From an uncultured Eubacteriales bacterium (GTDB taxonomy: Bacteria; Bacillota; Clostridia; Lachnospirales; Lachnospiraceae), in NCBI GenBank assembly GCA_900313855.1, contig OMSZ01000131.1:1-13554 (forward strand): a stretch of 13,554 nt of DNA, read 5' to 3'. Positions 1-7,807 of this stretch are shown piece by piece. Under the pieces are notes generated by a model, which was given only the letters and a program-made list of their open reading frames with translations, made no database searches and was not told the origin of the DNA. Position 1 is the first letter of the stretch; each line of letters starts with the position of its first letter. A program made the translations under genes and the position numbers.

Positions 1-1
1 C

Positions 2-379
2 GAGAGAAAGTTCAGAATGGCCAGTGAGCATGCTAACATTTACGCATGGGAATATGATATAGCCACCAAGGAAATGAGACCGTGCTTCAGGTGTATGCGA
101 GATCTTAATCTGCCGCCGGTTATCAAGAATTATCCCGATCCGCTTTTTGACAGCGGGGTATTTCCTGAGGACTACAGAGAAATGTATTATGACTGGATGA
201 AGCAGTTAGAAAACGGCGTGCCGCATCTTGAGGCGATCATTCCTCTTACGGTTGGAAGAGTTCCTTTCCATGTGAGATATACGATGGAGTATGATGAGAA
301 TGGCAAGCCGCTTAAGGCTTATGGTTCGGCAACGTTAGTTGTTGATGGAGAGGATGCGGGACAGAAAACAGATAATTAG
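2..379 (+). CDS. PAS-like sensory protein, C-terminal part (5' end outside the window)
   Basis: The reading frame is open from base 2, so the ATG at 17 is probably an internal methionine and not a start. The visible 125 residues begin ERKFRMASEHANIYAWEYD and end with the TAG at 377-379. An amphipathic lead-in, an N-x-x-AWEYD strand, an acidic middle and a terminal strand pair (PFHVRYTMEYDENGKP, then AYGSATLVVD) resemble a PAS_3-type sensory fold, as found in diguanylate cyclases, EAL proteins and histidine kinases of clostridia. No GGDEF, EAL or kinase motif follows, so this would be the last domain of the protein. The ligand and the output domain cannot be seen. The gene may belong to the same signalling context as the EAL protein downstream, but that is inference. 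Assignment to PAS is by pattern only. Confidence 0.6.
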   Translation, partial: ERKFRMASEHANIYAWEYDIATKEMRPCFRCMRDLNLPPVIKNYPDPLFDSGVFPEDYREMYYDWMKQLENGVPHLEAIIPLTVGRVPFHVRYTMEYDENGKPLKAYGSATLVVDGEDAGQKTDN

Positions 380-382
380 AAG

Positions 383-429
383 GTGCTTATGACCACATTT
401 ATGGGGTTGGCTTTGATAAAGCACGGTTT
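383..429 (+). terminator. weak terminator or attenuator-like hairpin between the PAS gene and the reductase
   Basis: GTGCTT (383-388) can pair with AAGCAC (419-424), or a small local hairpin GCTTT-GAT-AAAGC (410-422) can form. Both are followed closely by a five-T run (426-431). The stems are short (5-6 bp), so this is at best a weak terminator. No convincing promoter is visible between it and the reductase start, so the downstream cluster may depend partly on readthrough. Confidence 0.3.
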
Positions 430-449
430 TTGTGAAAGGAGATTGAAAT

Positions 450-1571
450 ATGGCTGCTAAGAAATTGGGGTTTGGGTTAATGAGATTACCTTCGACAGAT
501 CCTAACGATCCGTCTAAGATAGATATCGAGCATACTAAGAGGATGGTTGATTCATTTATTGAGCAGGGCTTTACATACTTTGATACGGCATGGATGTATT
601 GCGGGTTTGCCAGTGAGAATGCTGCCAAGGAGGTGTTAGTTGACAGATACCAAAGGGACAGCTTCACATTAGCTACCAAGCTTCATTCCGGATTCATTCA
701 GACAAAGGAAGACAGGGACAAGATCTTCAATGCACAGCTTGATAAGACCGGAGCGGGATACTTTGATTATTATCTGCTGCATGATATGGGCAGCGGGTCA
801 TATAAGGTTTTTACGGAGCTTGACTGCTTTAACTGGCTGCTTGATAAGAAGGAAAAGGGTCTTGTTAAGCATATTGGTTTTTCGTGTCATGATAATGCGG
901 AATTTCTTGACAAGGCTTTAACAGAGCATCCGGAGATGGAATTTGTACAGCTGCAGATCAATTATCTGGATTGGGAAAGCAATGCTATCCAGTCGAGAAA
1001 ATGCTACGAGATGGTTACCAAACACGGCAAACCGGTTATCGTTATGGAGCCGGTTAAGGGAGGAACCTTAGCTAATGTGCCGGATGAGGTTAGTAAGCTC
1101 TTTAAGAGCTATAAGCCGGATATGTCGGTTCCGTCATGGGCGATAAGATTTGCCGCAAGTCTTGATAACGTAATGATGGTGCTAAGTGGAATGAGCAATA
1201 TGGAGCAACTTCTTGATAACACCGGATATATGAAGGATTTTGAGCCGCTCAGTGAGGAAGATAAAAAGGTTGTTAAGACGGCAGTTGATATGATCAATTC
1301 CAATATTGCGATTCCGTGTACAGGCTGTTCGTACTGTACGGACGGATGTCCGATGAAAATTGCGATACCGAAGTATTTCTCCTTGTATAATGCGGATAAG
1401 CAGGAGGTCAAGGGGAAGGGCTGGACTCCACAGGGAGAATACTATGAGAGACTTACTCATACCTTTGGTAAGGCAAGCGACTGCGTTGCCTGTGGTCAGT
1501 GCGAAAGAGCATGTCCTCAGCACCTGCCGATCATTGAAGATCTTAAGCTTGTCGCAGAGTATTTTGAGTGA
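450..1571 (+). CDS. aldo/keto reductase with C-terminal 2x[4Fe-4S] ferredoxin domain (COG1453 type)
   Basis: A 373-residue cytoplasmic oxidoreductase. The N-terminal ~270 residues form an aldo/keto reductase barrel with the full catalytic tetrad visible: Asp45 (FDTA), Tyr50 (WMYCG), Lys77 (ATKLH) and His111 (LLHDMG). The C-terminus carries two ferredoxin-like cysteine clusters: Cys290/293/296/300 ([12 protein letters not shown]) and Cys345/348/351/355 ([12 protein letters not shown]). This is the layout of the anaerobe-type predicted oxidoreductases in which an aldo/keto reductase barrel is fused to a 4Fe-4S module. The substrate is unknown, and the clusters suggest electron transfer with ferredoxin or a flavoprotein, which is inference. 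A ribosome site AAAGGAGAT (about 434-442) lies just before the ATG. It is the first gene of a co-directional cluster, 33 bases ahead of the next gene. Length is typical of the family and no motif is broken. Confidence 0.9.
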   Translation: MAAKKLGFGLMRLPSTDPNDPSKIDIEHTKRMVDSFIEQGFTYFDTAWMYCGFASENAAKEVLVDRYQRDSFTLATKLHSGFIQTKEDRDKIFNAQLDKTGAGYFDYYLLHDMGSGSYKVFTELDCFNWLLDKKEKGLVKHIGFSCHDNAEFLDKALTEHPEMEFVQLQINYLDWESNAIQSRKCYEMVTKHGKPVIVMEPVKGGTLANVPDEVSKLFKSYKPDMSVPSWAIRFAASLDNVMMVLSGMSNMEQLLDNTGYMKDFEPLSEEDKKVVKTAVDMINSNIAIPCTGCSYCTDGCPMKIAIPKYFSLYNADKQEVKGKGWTPQGEYYERLTHTFGKASDCVACGQCERACPQHLPIIEDLKLVAEYFE

Positions 1572-1604
1572 TCATAAATAAAAATTATCGGGGAGGTATT
1601 AATT

Positions 1605-2714
1605 ATGACAGAAACACGTCCATTTGTTCCATGGCAGTTAATGAATGATTTTATGATAGATGCATTTGTGGGTTACGGAGTACCTAAGGAGGATGCGAAG
1701 ATCTGTGCAGATGTTCTGCTTGAGTCTGACAGAAGGGGTATCGAGAGTCACGGCTGCAACCGGTTTAAGCCCATTTACATAGACAGGATAGTCAAGGGAA
1801 CCTTACTGCCGACGACAGATATAGAGATCGTCAGGGAGACGGCTACCACAGTTGTCATGGATGCGCATGATGGCATGGGCATGGTGGCAAGCCATAAAAT
1901 GATGGAAATGCTTATTGAAAAGGCTAAGAAATACGGTATGGCCGGAGGGGCTATCAGGAATTCTACTCACTATGGTATTGCAGGTTACTGGACTTCGATG
2001 GCGAGTAAGGAGGGAATGATAGGTCTTACGGGAACCAACGCCAGACCATCGATTGCTCCTACCTTTGGAGTTGAGAATATGCTTGGTACCAATCCGCTTA
2101 CGTTCTCGCTACCTACGGATGAAGAGTTTCCGTTCTGTCTTGATTGTGCTACTTCAATTGTTCAGAGGGGTAAGATTGAGTATTATGCAAGAGAAGGTAA
2201 GCCTACACCGAAGGGTATGGTGATTTCAGAGGAAGGTGAGGCGCTTACCGATAGTGAAGAGATATTAAAGAGACTTGTGGACGGAACCGCAGCACTTGCT
2301 CCGCTTGGCGGTATCGGTGATGAGCTTGCGGGCTACAAGGGCTATGGTTATGCTACGGTGGTAGAGATACTTTCAGCCGCGCTTTCGGGCGGACAGTTTA
2401 TGAAAGCTTTAACCGGAGTGGATAAAGAGGGTAAGCCGTCCATGTATCATTTGGGACATTTCTTCTTTGTAGTTGACCCCGAAAGCTTTATGGGAAGAGA
2501 TGAGTTTAAGAAAATTGCGGGTGATATCTGCAGGGCATTGCGTTCCTCTAAGCTTGCTCCGGGCCAGGACAGAATATATACTGCTGGAGAGAAGGAATAT
2601 GAGACGTGGCTTTTTAGAAAAGATAAGGGCGTGCCTGTAGGTGAAGCGGTACAGAAGGATATACTTACGGTAAGGGATGCACTAAAGTTGCCTTACAGGT
2701 TTGATTTTGAGTGA
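1605..2714 (+). CDS. Ldh_2 family NAD(P)-dependent 2-hydroxyacid dehydrogenase (malate/L-lactate/ureidoglycolate type)
   Basis: A 369-residue protein of the Ldh_2 (type II malate/L-lactate dehydrogenase) family, unrelated to classic lactate dehydrogenases. Family landmarks seen are DRRGIESHGCNRF (42-54), the NSTHYGIAGYW segment (119-129) with the candidate active-site histidine His122, GTNARPSIAP followed by MLGTNPLTF (143-167), and the late glycine-rich LGGIGDELAGYKGYGYA (234-250). These are the cofactor and substrate regions in homologues such as AllD and ComC. The family reduces or oxidises 2-oxo/2-hydroxy acids (malate, lactate, sulfolactate, ureidoglycolate, 2,3-diketogulonate), and the exact substrate cannot be told from sequence. 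A strong ribosome site, GGGGAGG (1590-1596), precedes the ATG. Its position between the ferredoxin-type reductase and the DUF3737 gene suggests a shared pathway for hydroxyacid or sugar-acid turnover. That is inference. Confidence 0.88.
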   Translation: MTETRPFVPWQLMNDFMIDAFVGYGVPKEDAKICADVLLESDRRGIESHGCNRFKPIYIDRIVKGTLLPTTDIEIVRETATTVVMDAHDGMGMVASHKMMEMLIEKAKKYGMAGGAIRNSTHYGIAGYWTSMASKEGMIGLTGTNARPSIAPTFGVENMLGTNPLTFSLPTDEEFPFCLDCATSIVQRGKIEYYAREGKPTPKGMVISEEGEALTDSEEILKRLVDGTAALAPLGGIGDELAGYKGYGYATVVEILSAALSGGQFMKALTGVDKEGKPSMYHLGHFFFVVDPESFMGRDEFKKIAGDICRALRSSKLAPGQDRIYTAGEKEYETWLFRKDKGVPVGEAVQKDILTVRDALKLPYRFDFE

Positions 2715-2728
2715 TTGGAGGCGCTTAA

Positions 2729-3589
2729 ATGGCATTAGGCAATACAGAGACAAGAGACATAATAAAGCGTCAGTTTTATGAGGGCGAGCGGTCGCTGTTT
2801 CAGGCGAATAATGTTAAGATAACGGAATGCATTTTCGGTGAGGGTGAGTCACCGCTTAAGCATAGTGAAAACATCGAGCTTAGTGAGACGATGTTCAAAT
2901 GGAAATATCCGCTTTGGTACAGCAGGCATATCAAGGCTTATAAATGCACGCTGTTTGAGATGGCAAGGGCGGGTATATGGTATACGGAAGATATTGAGAT
3001 GACCGATACGATGATAGAGGCACCGAAGACCTTTCGCAAAAGCAGGGATATAAGACTTAAGAATGTTACTTTCCCGCATGCGGATGAGACTTTGTGGAAT
3101 TGCGCGGATGTAGTAATTGATAATGTGACGGTCAATGGTGATTATTTCGGAATGAACTGTAGTGATGTCAAAGTATCAAACCTTACACTATATGGTAATT
3201 ACTGCTTTGACGGGGCAAGAAATGTTGAGGTGCACAATTCAAGATTATTATCTAAGGACTGTTTCTGGAATTCCGAGAATATAACAATCTATGATTCATT
3301 TATTTCAGGAGAATATCTGGCGTGGAATTCTAAGAATGTAACGCTTGTTGATTGTACAATTGAGAGTCTTCAGGGCTTGTGTTATATAGAAGATCTTGTG
3401 ATGAAGAACTGCAAGCTTATCAACACAACGCTTGCGTTTGAATATTCGACGGTAGATGCGGATATTACAGGCGGTATTGACAGCGTGAAGAACCCATCAG
3501 GTGGAAGGATTATCTGTGATGGAATTGGAGAACTGATAATGGAAGCTGACAAGGTGGATGTCGAAAATACCACTATTAATTATAGATAA
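2729..3589 (+). CDS. DUF3737 family right-handed beta-helix protein
   Basis: A 286-residue protein made almost entirely of short strand-turn repeats of about 18-22 residues, of the form N-V-x-I-x-x-x-x-F/I-x-G-x-x-x-x-W/C-N-S-x-x-I. Examples are FWNSENITIYDSFISGEYL and AWNSKNVTLVDCTIESLQ (about 181-217), followed by LCYIEDLVMKNCKLINTTLAFEYSTVDA. This matches my recollection of DUF3737, an uncharacterised family with a predicted solenoid fold related to pentapeptide-like or pectate-lyase-like helices. There is no signal peptide or membrane segment, so it is probably cytoplasmic. The function is unknown. Aromatic and Trp-Asn residues recur on one face of the repeat, which could line a binding groove (inference). 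The ribosome site GGAGG (2717-2721) directly follows the stop codon of the dehydrogenase gene, and the short gap indicates co-transcription and probable translational coupling. Confidence 0.82.
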   Translation: MALGNTETRDIIKRQFYEGERSLFQANNVKITECIFGEGESPLKHSENIELSETMFKWKYPLWYSRHIKAYKCTLFEMARAGIWYTEDIEMTDTMIEAPKTFRKSRDIRLKNVTFPHADETLWNCADVVIDNVTVNGDYFGMNCSDVKVSNLTLYGNYCFDGARNVEVHNSRLLSKDCFWNSENITIYDSFISGEYLAWNSKNVTLVDCTIESLQGLCYIEDLVMKNCKLINTTLAFEYSTVDADITGGIDSVKNPSGGRIICDGIGELIMEADKVDVENTTINYR

Positions 3590-3608
3590 GAAGGGGCGAA
3601 CTGTTTTG
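3590..3608 (+). promoter_or_regulatory. ribosome site supporting a TTG start for the EAL protein
   Basis: AAGGGGCG (3590-3597) lies 8 bases upstream of the in-frame TTG at 3606-3608. The longer frame begins with ATG 3558, inside the DUF3737 coding region, without a good ribosome site. It would add 16 residues (MSKIPLLIIDKKGRTV) that merely overlap the neighbour. Starting at TTG gives SKKTKRIRRLKKNHP directly before the first membrane helix, a normal positively charged N-terminus. Confidence 0.72.
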
Positions 3609-5933
3609 AGTAAAAAAACTAAGAGGATCAGGCGATTAAAGAAAAATCATCCGCTGCTGGCTATAATAGTATTCTTACTTGTTCAGGCAGTGGCTGTAGT
3701 TGTTATGGTCATTTTCTCTGAATTTTTCCTGGAATATATGGTGGATTCTAAAGCCAATGAAGAGATAAAGCTTGCCACATATATTGCCAGAATATATGAT
3801 TTGGCTATCAAAGATGGAAAGGAAGAAGAAGCTTATTATGCTATTGAATCTTTCGGTAGAGATTATCTTATCAGAGATAAGGAAGGTAATATTATAAAAC
3901 AGAAGGGTGAAGTGACAATTGATGGGCAGAGGAAAAAGCTTGACGGTATATTGGAATTTTCCGATTCTTCAGGGGTAGTCAGCTTTGATGCATCATTTGA
4001 CGAAGAAGATCGTGAAAGATTGAAAAATGAATTGGAGGAGTCTATATCGGAGACTGCTGCTGAGCTTGAAAATGAAGGAATAGATCTTAAAACCGAAGCA
4101 TCTTTCAAAGAAGATGTTCTTAAAGAAGATGGGACAGATACAATATCAGAGTCAGAAAAAGATATAAAAAAGAAAGAGAAATCAGGTTTATCACTTGGTT
4201 ACGGTGACGTGTATATATATAAGGACAGCGTTAACGGGTATATATATGTTGAAGATGGTGCAATAGCAGCAGATGTTAAGACAATATTCAAAATTCTGTT
4301 TATGAGTGATGATGAAGATCTCGAAGTTCTTGGTGATGATGATTTTTATGATGCTGAGTCCGGCTACAGATTGGGAGCGGCCTTACGTAATGGAGATATG
4401 GGGTTGTTCGGCTTAACCCATAATGCGGTGATCCATTTTCCGTTCTGGGTGTCTTTGGATGTCAATAACGGGGATAATGAATTGATATACAAATCCTATG
4501 TTGATATGGCTCTTGTTGATTTTGGCATCCTGATAATGTTCATAGTGGTGATGGTAGTCATCAGCTTTATTGTATTTATCATAATGATAATAAACATAAT
4601 CAGTAATGCTGTAAGCCAACGAAAAACTGTCACACTGCTGTTTACGGATATGGTAACCGGCGGTCACAATTGGATGTGGTTTTTATATAAGGGCGAGCAG
4701 CTTTTGAGAAGACGTGTAAACGCTAAGAACTCTTATGCGATCGTTAATCTGGTATTTGTAAAATACCGGAATTACTGTGTCTGTCATTCGATCGAGCAGG
4801 GCGAGAAGATGCTTAAGAAGGTGTACAGCCATCTTAATAGAAGCATAGATAAAAAGGAAATGGTGGCGCATGTATCTAACTCCAATTTTGCGCTTCTCTT
4901 AAAATATGATGATATAGATAGATTGAAGATGAGACTTCAGAGCCTTGTGTTAGAGCTTGAAAAGATAGATGATGATCATGTGTTCAGTTTTCAGGTGGGC
5001 GTTGACCCCATACCTCCTAGCGAGAATGACAAAGGGAAAATAGTCAGAAGAAATAATATTGATGTTGAGATTGAATATAACAATGCATGTACTGCAAGAG
5101 CAACACTTGCTGAAAATGATGAATCAGGTGTTGCGATCTTTGATGAAAAGCTTATAGAGGATCAGAAATGGATCGATAAGGTTACCGAGCGACAGCGCTA
5201 TGCACTTGAGAACGAAGAATTCGTCGTTTATTACCAGCCTAAGTATGATCCGACTAACGATCAGTTAAGAGGCGCCGAAGCGCTTGTCAGATGGGTTAAT
5301 GACGATATGGGCTTTGTGCTGCCGGGTAAATTCATTCCTATATTCGAGAAGAACGGATTTATCACAGAGATAGATCATTATATGTTAGAGCATGTAGCAA
5401 GAGATCAGAAGGCATGGCTTGACAAGGGTTATAAATGTGTACCTGTATCGGTTAACGTTTCAAGAGCTCATTTCATTGAAAGTGATCTTGCCGAGCAGAT
5501 AAGGGATACGGTTGACAAGTTCGGTACGCCGCATCAATATGTGGAGATAGAGCTTACCGAAAGCGCTTTCTTTGACGATAAGAAGGCTTTGATATCGACT
5601 ATTACCAGACTTAAAGAATATGGTTTTGCCGTGTCGATGGATGATTTCGGTTCCGGATATTCTTCGCTTAATTCACTTAAGGATATGCCGCTTGATGTAC
5701 TTAAGCTTGATGCGGAATTCTTCAGAGGCGACAATCAGGGTGAACGTGGTGAGATCGTAGTATCAGAGGCGATCAAGCTTGCAAAGAGTCTCAATATGAG
5801 AACTGTTGCCGAGGGCGTTGAAGTCAGGGAACAGGTGGATTTTTTAGCAAAGCAGGGCTGTGACATGATTCAGGGCTACATATATGCAAAGCCTATGCCC
5901 GGAGACGAATATGAACAGCGTATGCAGAACTGA
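3606..5933 (+). CDS. membrane c-di-GMP phosphodiesterase: extracytoplasmic domain, degenerate GGDEF, intact EAL
   Basis: A 775-residue protein when started at TTG 3606, which has an AAGGGGCG ribosome site (3590-3597). From that start: membrane segment at ~16-37; an extracytoplasmic region of ~265 residues with a very acidic/lysine-rich stretch (~130-195); a second membrane segment at ~304-334; a degenerate GGDEF domain (~375-525) where SNSNF (424-428) replaces GGDEF; and an EAL domain (~530-770). EAL active-site residues are all present: Glu558 (EALVRW), Asn617 (NVSRAHF), Glu649 (ELTES), Asp679-Asp680 (DDFGSGYSS), Lys700 (LKLD), Glu736 (AEGVE) and Gln756 (IQGY). It should hydrolyse c-di-GMP, while the GGDEF domain cannot make it and may bind GTP or act as a regulator. 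The outer domain presumably senses an external signal. It is the last gene of the cluster, 16 bases after the DUF3737 stop. Confidence 0.88.
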   Translation: MSKKTKRIRRLKKNHPLLAIIVFLLVQAVAVVVMVIFSEFFLEYMVDSKANEEIKLATYIARIYDLAIKDGKEEEAYYAIESFGRDYLIRDKEGNIIKQKGEVTIDGQRKKLDGILEFSDSSGVVSFDASFDEEDRERLKNELEESISETAAELENEGIDLKTEASFKEDVLKEDGTDTISESEKDIKKKEKSGLSLGYGDVYIYKDSVNGYIYVEDGAIAADVKTIFKILFMSDDEDLEVLGDDDFYDAESGYRLGAALRNGDMGLFGLTHNAVIHFPFWVSLDVNNGDNELIYKSYVDMALVDFGILIMFIVVMVVISFIVFIIMIINIISNAVSQRKTVTLLFTDMVTGGHNWMWFLYKGEQLLRRRVNAKNSYAIVNLVFVKYRNYCVCHSIEQGEKMLKKVYSHLNRSIDKKEMVAHVSNSNFALLLKYDDIDRLKMRLQSLVLELEKIDDDHVFSFQVGVDPIPPSENDKGKIVRRNNIDVEIEYNNACTARATLAENDESGVAIFDEKLIEDQKWIDKVTERQRYALENEEFVVYYQPKYDPTNDQLRGAEALVRWVNDDMGFVLPGKFIPIFEKNGFITEIDHYMLEHVARDQKAWLDKGYKCVPVSVNVSRAHFIESDLAEQIRDTVDKFGTPHQYVEIELTESAFFDDKKALISTITRLKEYGFAVSMDDFGSGYSSLNSLKDMPLDVLKLDAEFFRGDNQGERGEIVVSEAIKLAKSLNMRTVAEGVEVREQVDFLAKQGCDMIQGYIYAKPMPGDEYEQRMQN

Positions 5934-5946
5934 TGCGACTGCTGAA

Positions 5947-5955
5947 TGATATAAT
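5947..5955 (+). promoter_or_regulatory. extended -10 promoter for the ABC exporter operon
   Basis: TGATATAAT (5947-5955) is a perfect extended -10 element: TG, one base, then TATAAT. No good -35 lies 16-18 bases upstream (GAACTG at 5927-5932 is poor), which is usual for extended -10 promoters. The predicted transcript start falls near 5961-5963, exactly at the left edge of the large palindrome, about 100 bases before the first exporter gene. It overlaps the last bases after the EAL stop codon. Confidence 0.6.
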
Positions 5956-5959
5956 GAGT

Positions 5960-6001
5960 AAAGGTGTTAATTTCGTGCTTGCACGAAAAATTAACACTTT
6001 T
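5960..6001 (+). promoter_or_regulatory. large palindrome at the predicted exporter transcript start (operator, leader hairpin or terminator)
   Basis: GTGTTAATTT-CGTG (5964-5977) and CACG-AA-AAATTAACAC (5982-5997) pair around a CTTG loop, with only two unpaired A bases, and AAAG/TTTT extends the base. As RNA this is a 14-18 bp stem ending in four T bases. It could be a terminator for the EAL gene, a stabilising 5'-end hairpin of the exporter mRNA, or, as DNA, an operator that covers the +1 site. Exporter pairs of this type are often controlled by MarR-like repressors, but no such gene is visible here. Confidence 0.65.
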
Positions 6002-6008
6002 GCGAATG

Positions 6009-6055
6009 TCCTCATGGAGCCGACAGGCGACATGATATTAATTTTTTTATGAGGA
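6009..6055 (+). promoter_or_regulatory. possible ribosome-site sequestration upstream of the first exporter gene
   Basis: TCCTCAT (6009-6015) is the exact complement of ATGAGGA (6049-6055), which contains the ribosome site GAGGAG (6051-6056) of the exporter gene. Between them sit a small GCC-GACA-GGC hairpin (6019-6028) and an AT-rich stretch. Pairing would hide the ribosome site. A seven-base match is short and may be chance. Confidence 0.35.
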
Positions 6056-6064
6056 GATAAGCAG

Positions 6065-7807
6065 ATGTTAAAGACAATAGGTAAGCAGCTTACAGGGTTT
6101 CGAAAGGATTCGCTGCTGACACCGGCATATATGATCCTTGAGGTTGCGATGGAGATGATAATCCCGCTTCTTATGGCCTCGATCATTGATAACGGTGTTA
6201 ATGCGGGAGACATGGGTCACATATATAAATTCGGAGCCCTTATGGTTTTGTGCGCGGCAATCGGTCTTTTTGCCGGAATAATGGGAGGCAAATACGGCGC
6301 GAGAGCTTCGGCCGGACTTGCAAGGAATCTCAGAAAGTCCATGTATGAAAAGATACAGACATTTTCATTTGCCAATATTGATAAGTTCCAGACGGCCGGA
6401 CTTGTGACAAGAATGACGACGGATGTTACCAATCTTCAGAATGCCTACCAGATGATCTTAAGAATGGCAGTCAGAGCGGCAATAAGTCTTGTTGTTGCAA
6501 TTATCATGGCGTTTTATGTATGTGCCCCGATCGCGAAATATTTCATGATCGCGGTAGTATTTCTGGGTGGTTTTTTGAGTATTATCATTGCAAAGGCCAC
6601 AAAGTATTTTACGGAAGTATTCCCAAAGTATGACAAGTTAAATGAGAGCGTACAGGAGAATGTATCTGCGATACGTGTTGTTAAAGCCTTTGTACGTGAG
6701 GATTATGAGATTGAGAGATTTACTAAGGCATCTAAGAACATCTACACGATGTTTGTTCGCGCGGAGAATCTTGTTGTCTCTAACATGCCCGTGATGATGG
6801 CTACCATTTATGCCTGCATTCTTATGATCTCATGGGTCGGAGCCAAAATGATAGTAGTCGGTGATCTTGAAACAGGAGATCTTATGAGTCTCTTTACATA
6901 TTGTCTGAATATACTCATTAATCTTATGATGGTATCTGTTGTATTCGTTATGATCTCAATGAGTACTGCATCTATGAAGCGTATTGCCGAGGTCTTAGAC
7001 GAGGAGAGCACGATTAAGAATCCTGAGAATCCGGATAAGAATGTAACTGACGGAAGTATAACCTTCTCACATGTCAATTTCGGATATCATAAGGAAGCAG
7101 AGGAGTGGGTGCTTAAGGACATAGATCTTTCGATAAGATCAGGGGAGACAATTGGTATCATCGGTGCTACGGGTAGTGCAAAGACTTCATTTGCAAACCT
7201 TATCAGTCGTATATATGACGTATCGGAGGGAAGCGTGTCAGTCGGCGGCAAGGATGTTCGAAGCTATGACATGGAGGCGCTGCGTAATCAGGTTGCGGTA
7301 GTGCTGCAGCAAAATGTGCTTTTTTCAGGAACGATTCTTGACAATCTGCGCTGGGGTGATGTAAATGCCAGCCGACAGGAGTGTATTAATGCCTGTAAGC
7401 TTGCGTGTGCGGATGAGTTTATAAGCAGTTTTCCTGATGGATATGATACAAGGATAGAACAGGGCGGAACCAATGTATCAGGAGGACAGAAGCAGAGGAT
7501 ATGTATAGCAAGAGCACTGCTTAAAAAGCCGAAGATACTGATCCTTGACGATTCAACGTCAGCTGTTGATACTGCTACTGATGCAAGGATCAGAAAAGCG
7601 TTTCGAGATGAGCTTCCTGATACAACCAAGCTTATCATTGCACAGAGAATTTCATCGGTACAGGATGCCGACAGAATAATCGTACTTGAGCATGGTGAGG
7701 TTAACGGGTTCGGTACACATGATGAGCTATTAAAAAACAATGAGATATATCGTGATATCTATGAGTCGCAGACCGGAGGCAGCGGTGATTTCGATGAGGT
7801 TGGATAG
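6065..7807 (+). CDS. ABC exporter half-transporter with degenerate ATP site (heterodimer subunit 1)
   Basis: A 580-residue type I ABC exporter: six membrane helices in residues ~15-300, ATP-binding domain ~330-570. The nucleotide site departs from consensus at three key positions: Walker A is GATGSAKT (367-374, Ala for Gly before Lys), the catalytic Glu after Walker B is Asp496 (ILILDDSTSAVD), and the switch His is Gln527 (LIIAQRISS). Its signature VSGGQ (471-475) is good. This pattern marks the subunit with the non-hydrolysing site in TM287/288- and BmrCD-like heterodimers, where its signature completes the partner's active site. The substrate is unknown; drugs, peptides or lipids are usual for the family. 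A GAGGAG ribosome site lies 8 bases before the ATG. The stop TAG at 7805-7807 falls within copy 1 of a tandem repeat, so the last residues (GDFDEVG) derive partly from it. Confidence 0.92.
   Translation: MLKTIGKQLTGFRKDSLLTPAYMILEVAMEMIIPLLMASIIDNGVNAGDMGHIYKFGALMVLCAAIGLFAGIMGGKYGARASAGLARNLRKSMYEKIQTFSFANIDKFQTAGLVTRMTTDVTNLQNAYQMILRMAVRAAISLVVAIIMAFYVCAPIAKYFMIAVVFLGGFLSIIIAKATKYFTEVFPKYDKLNESVQENVSAIRVVKAFVREDYEIERFTKASKNIYTMFVRAENLVVSNMPVMMATIYACILMISWVGAKMIVVGDLETGDLMSLFTYCLNILINLMMVSVVFVMISMSTASMKRIAEVLDEESTIKNPENPDKNVTDGSITFSHVNFGYHKEAEEWVLKDIDLSIRSGETIGIIGATGSAKTSFANLISRIYDVSEGSVSVGGKDVRSYDMEALRNQVAVVLQQNVLFSGTILDNLRWGDVNASRQECINACKLACADEFISSFPDGYDTRIEQGGTNVSGGQKQRICIARALLKKPKILILDDSTSAVDTATDARIRKAFRDELPDTTKLIIAQRISSVQDADRIIVLEHGEVNGFGTHDELLKNNEIYRDIYESQTGGSGDFDEVG

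Noticed and set aside
17-379. ATG 17 as the start of a complete 120-residue protein
   Set aside because: The frame is open upstream to the window edge, the preceding residues (ERKFR) fit a domain lead-in, and no ribosome site is visible.
4413-4667. A minus-strand frame rich in His and Tyr
   Set aside because: It is the reverse of the hydrophobic second membrane segment of the EAL protein, and its composition is a by-product of that.
7288-7740. A 150-codon minus-strand frame within the first exporter gene
   Set aside because: It is antisense to the conserved ATP-binding domain, is serine/leucine-rich in the way of a shadow frame, and has no ribosome site or recognisable motif.
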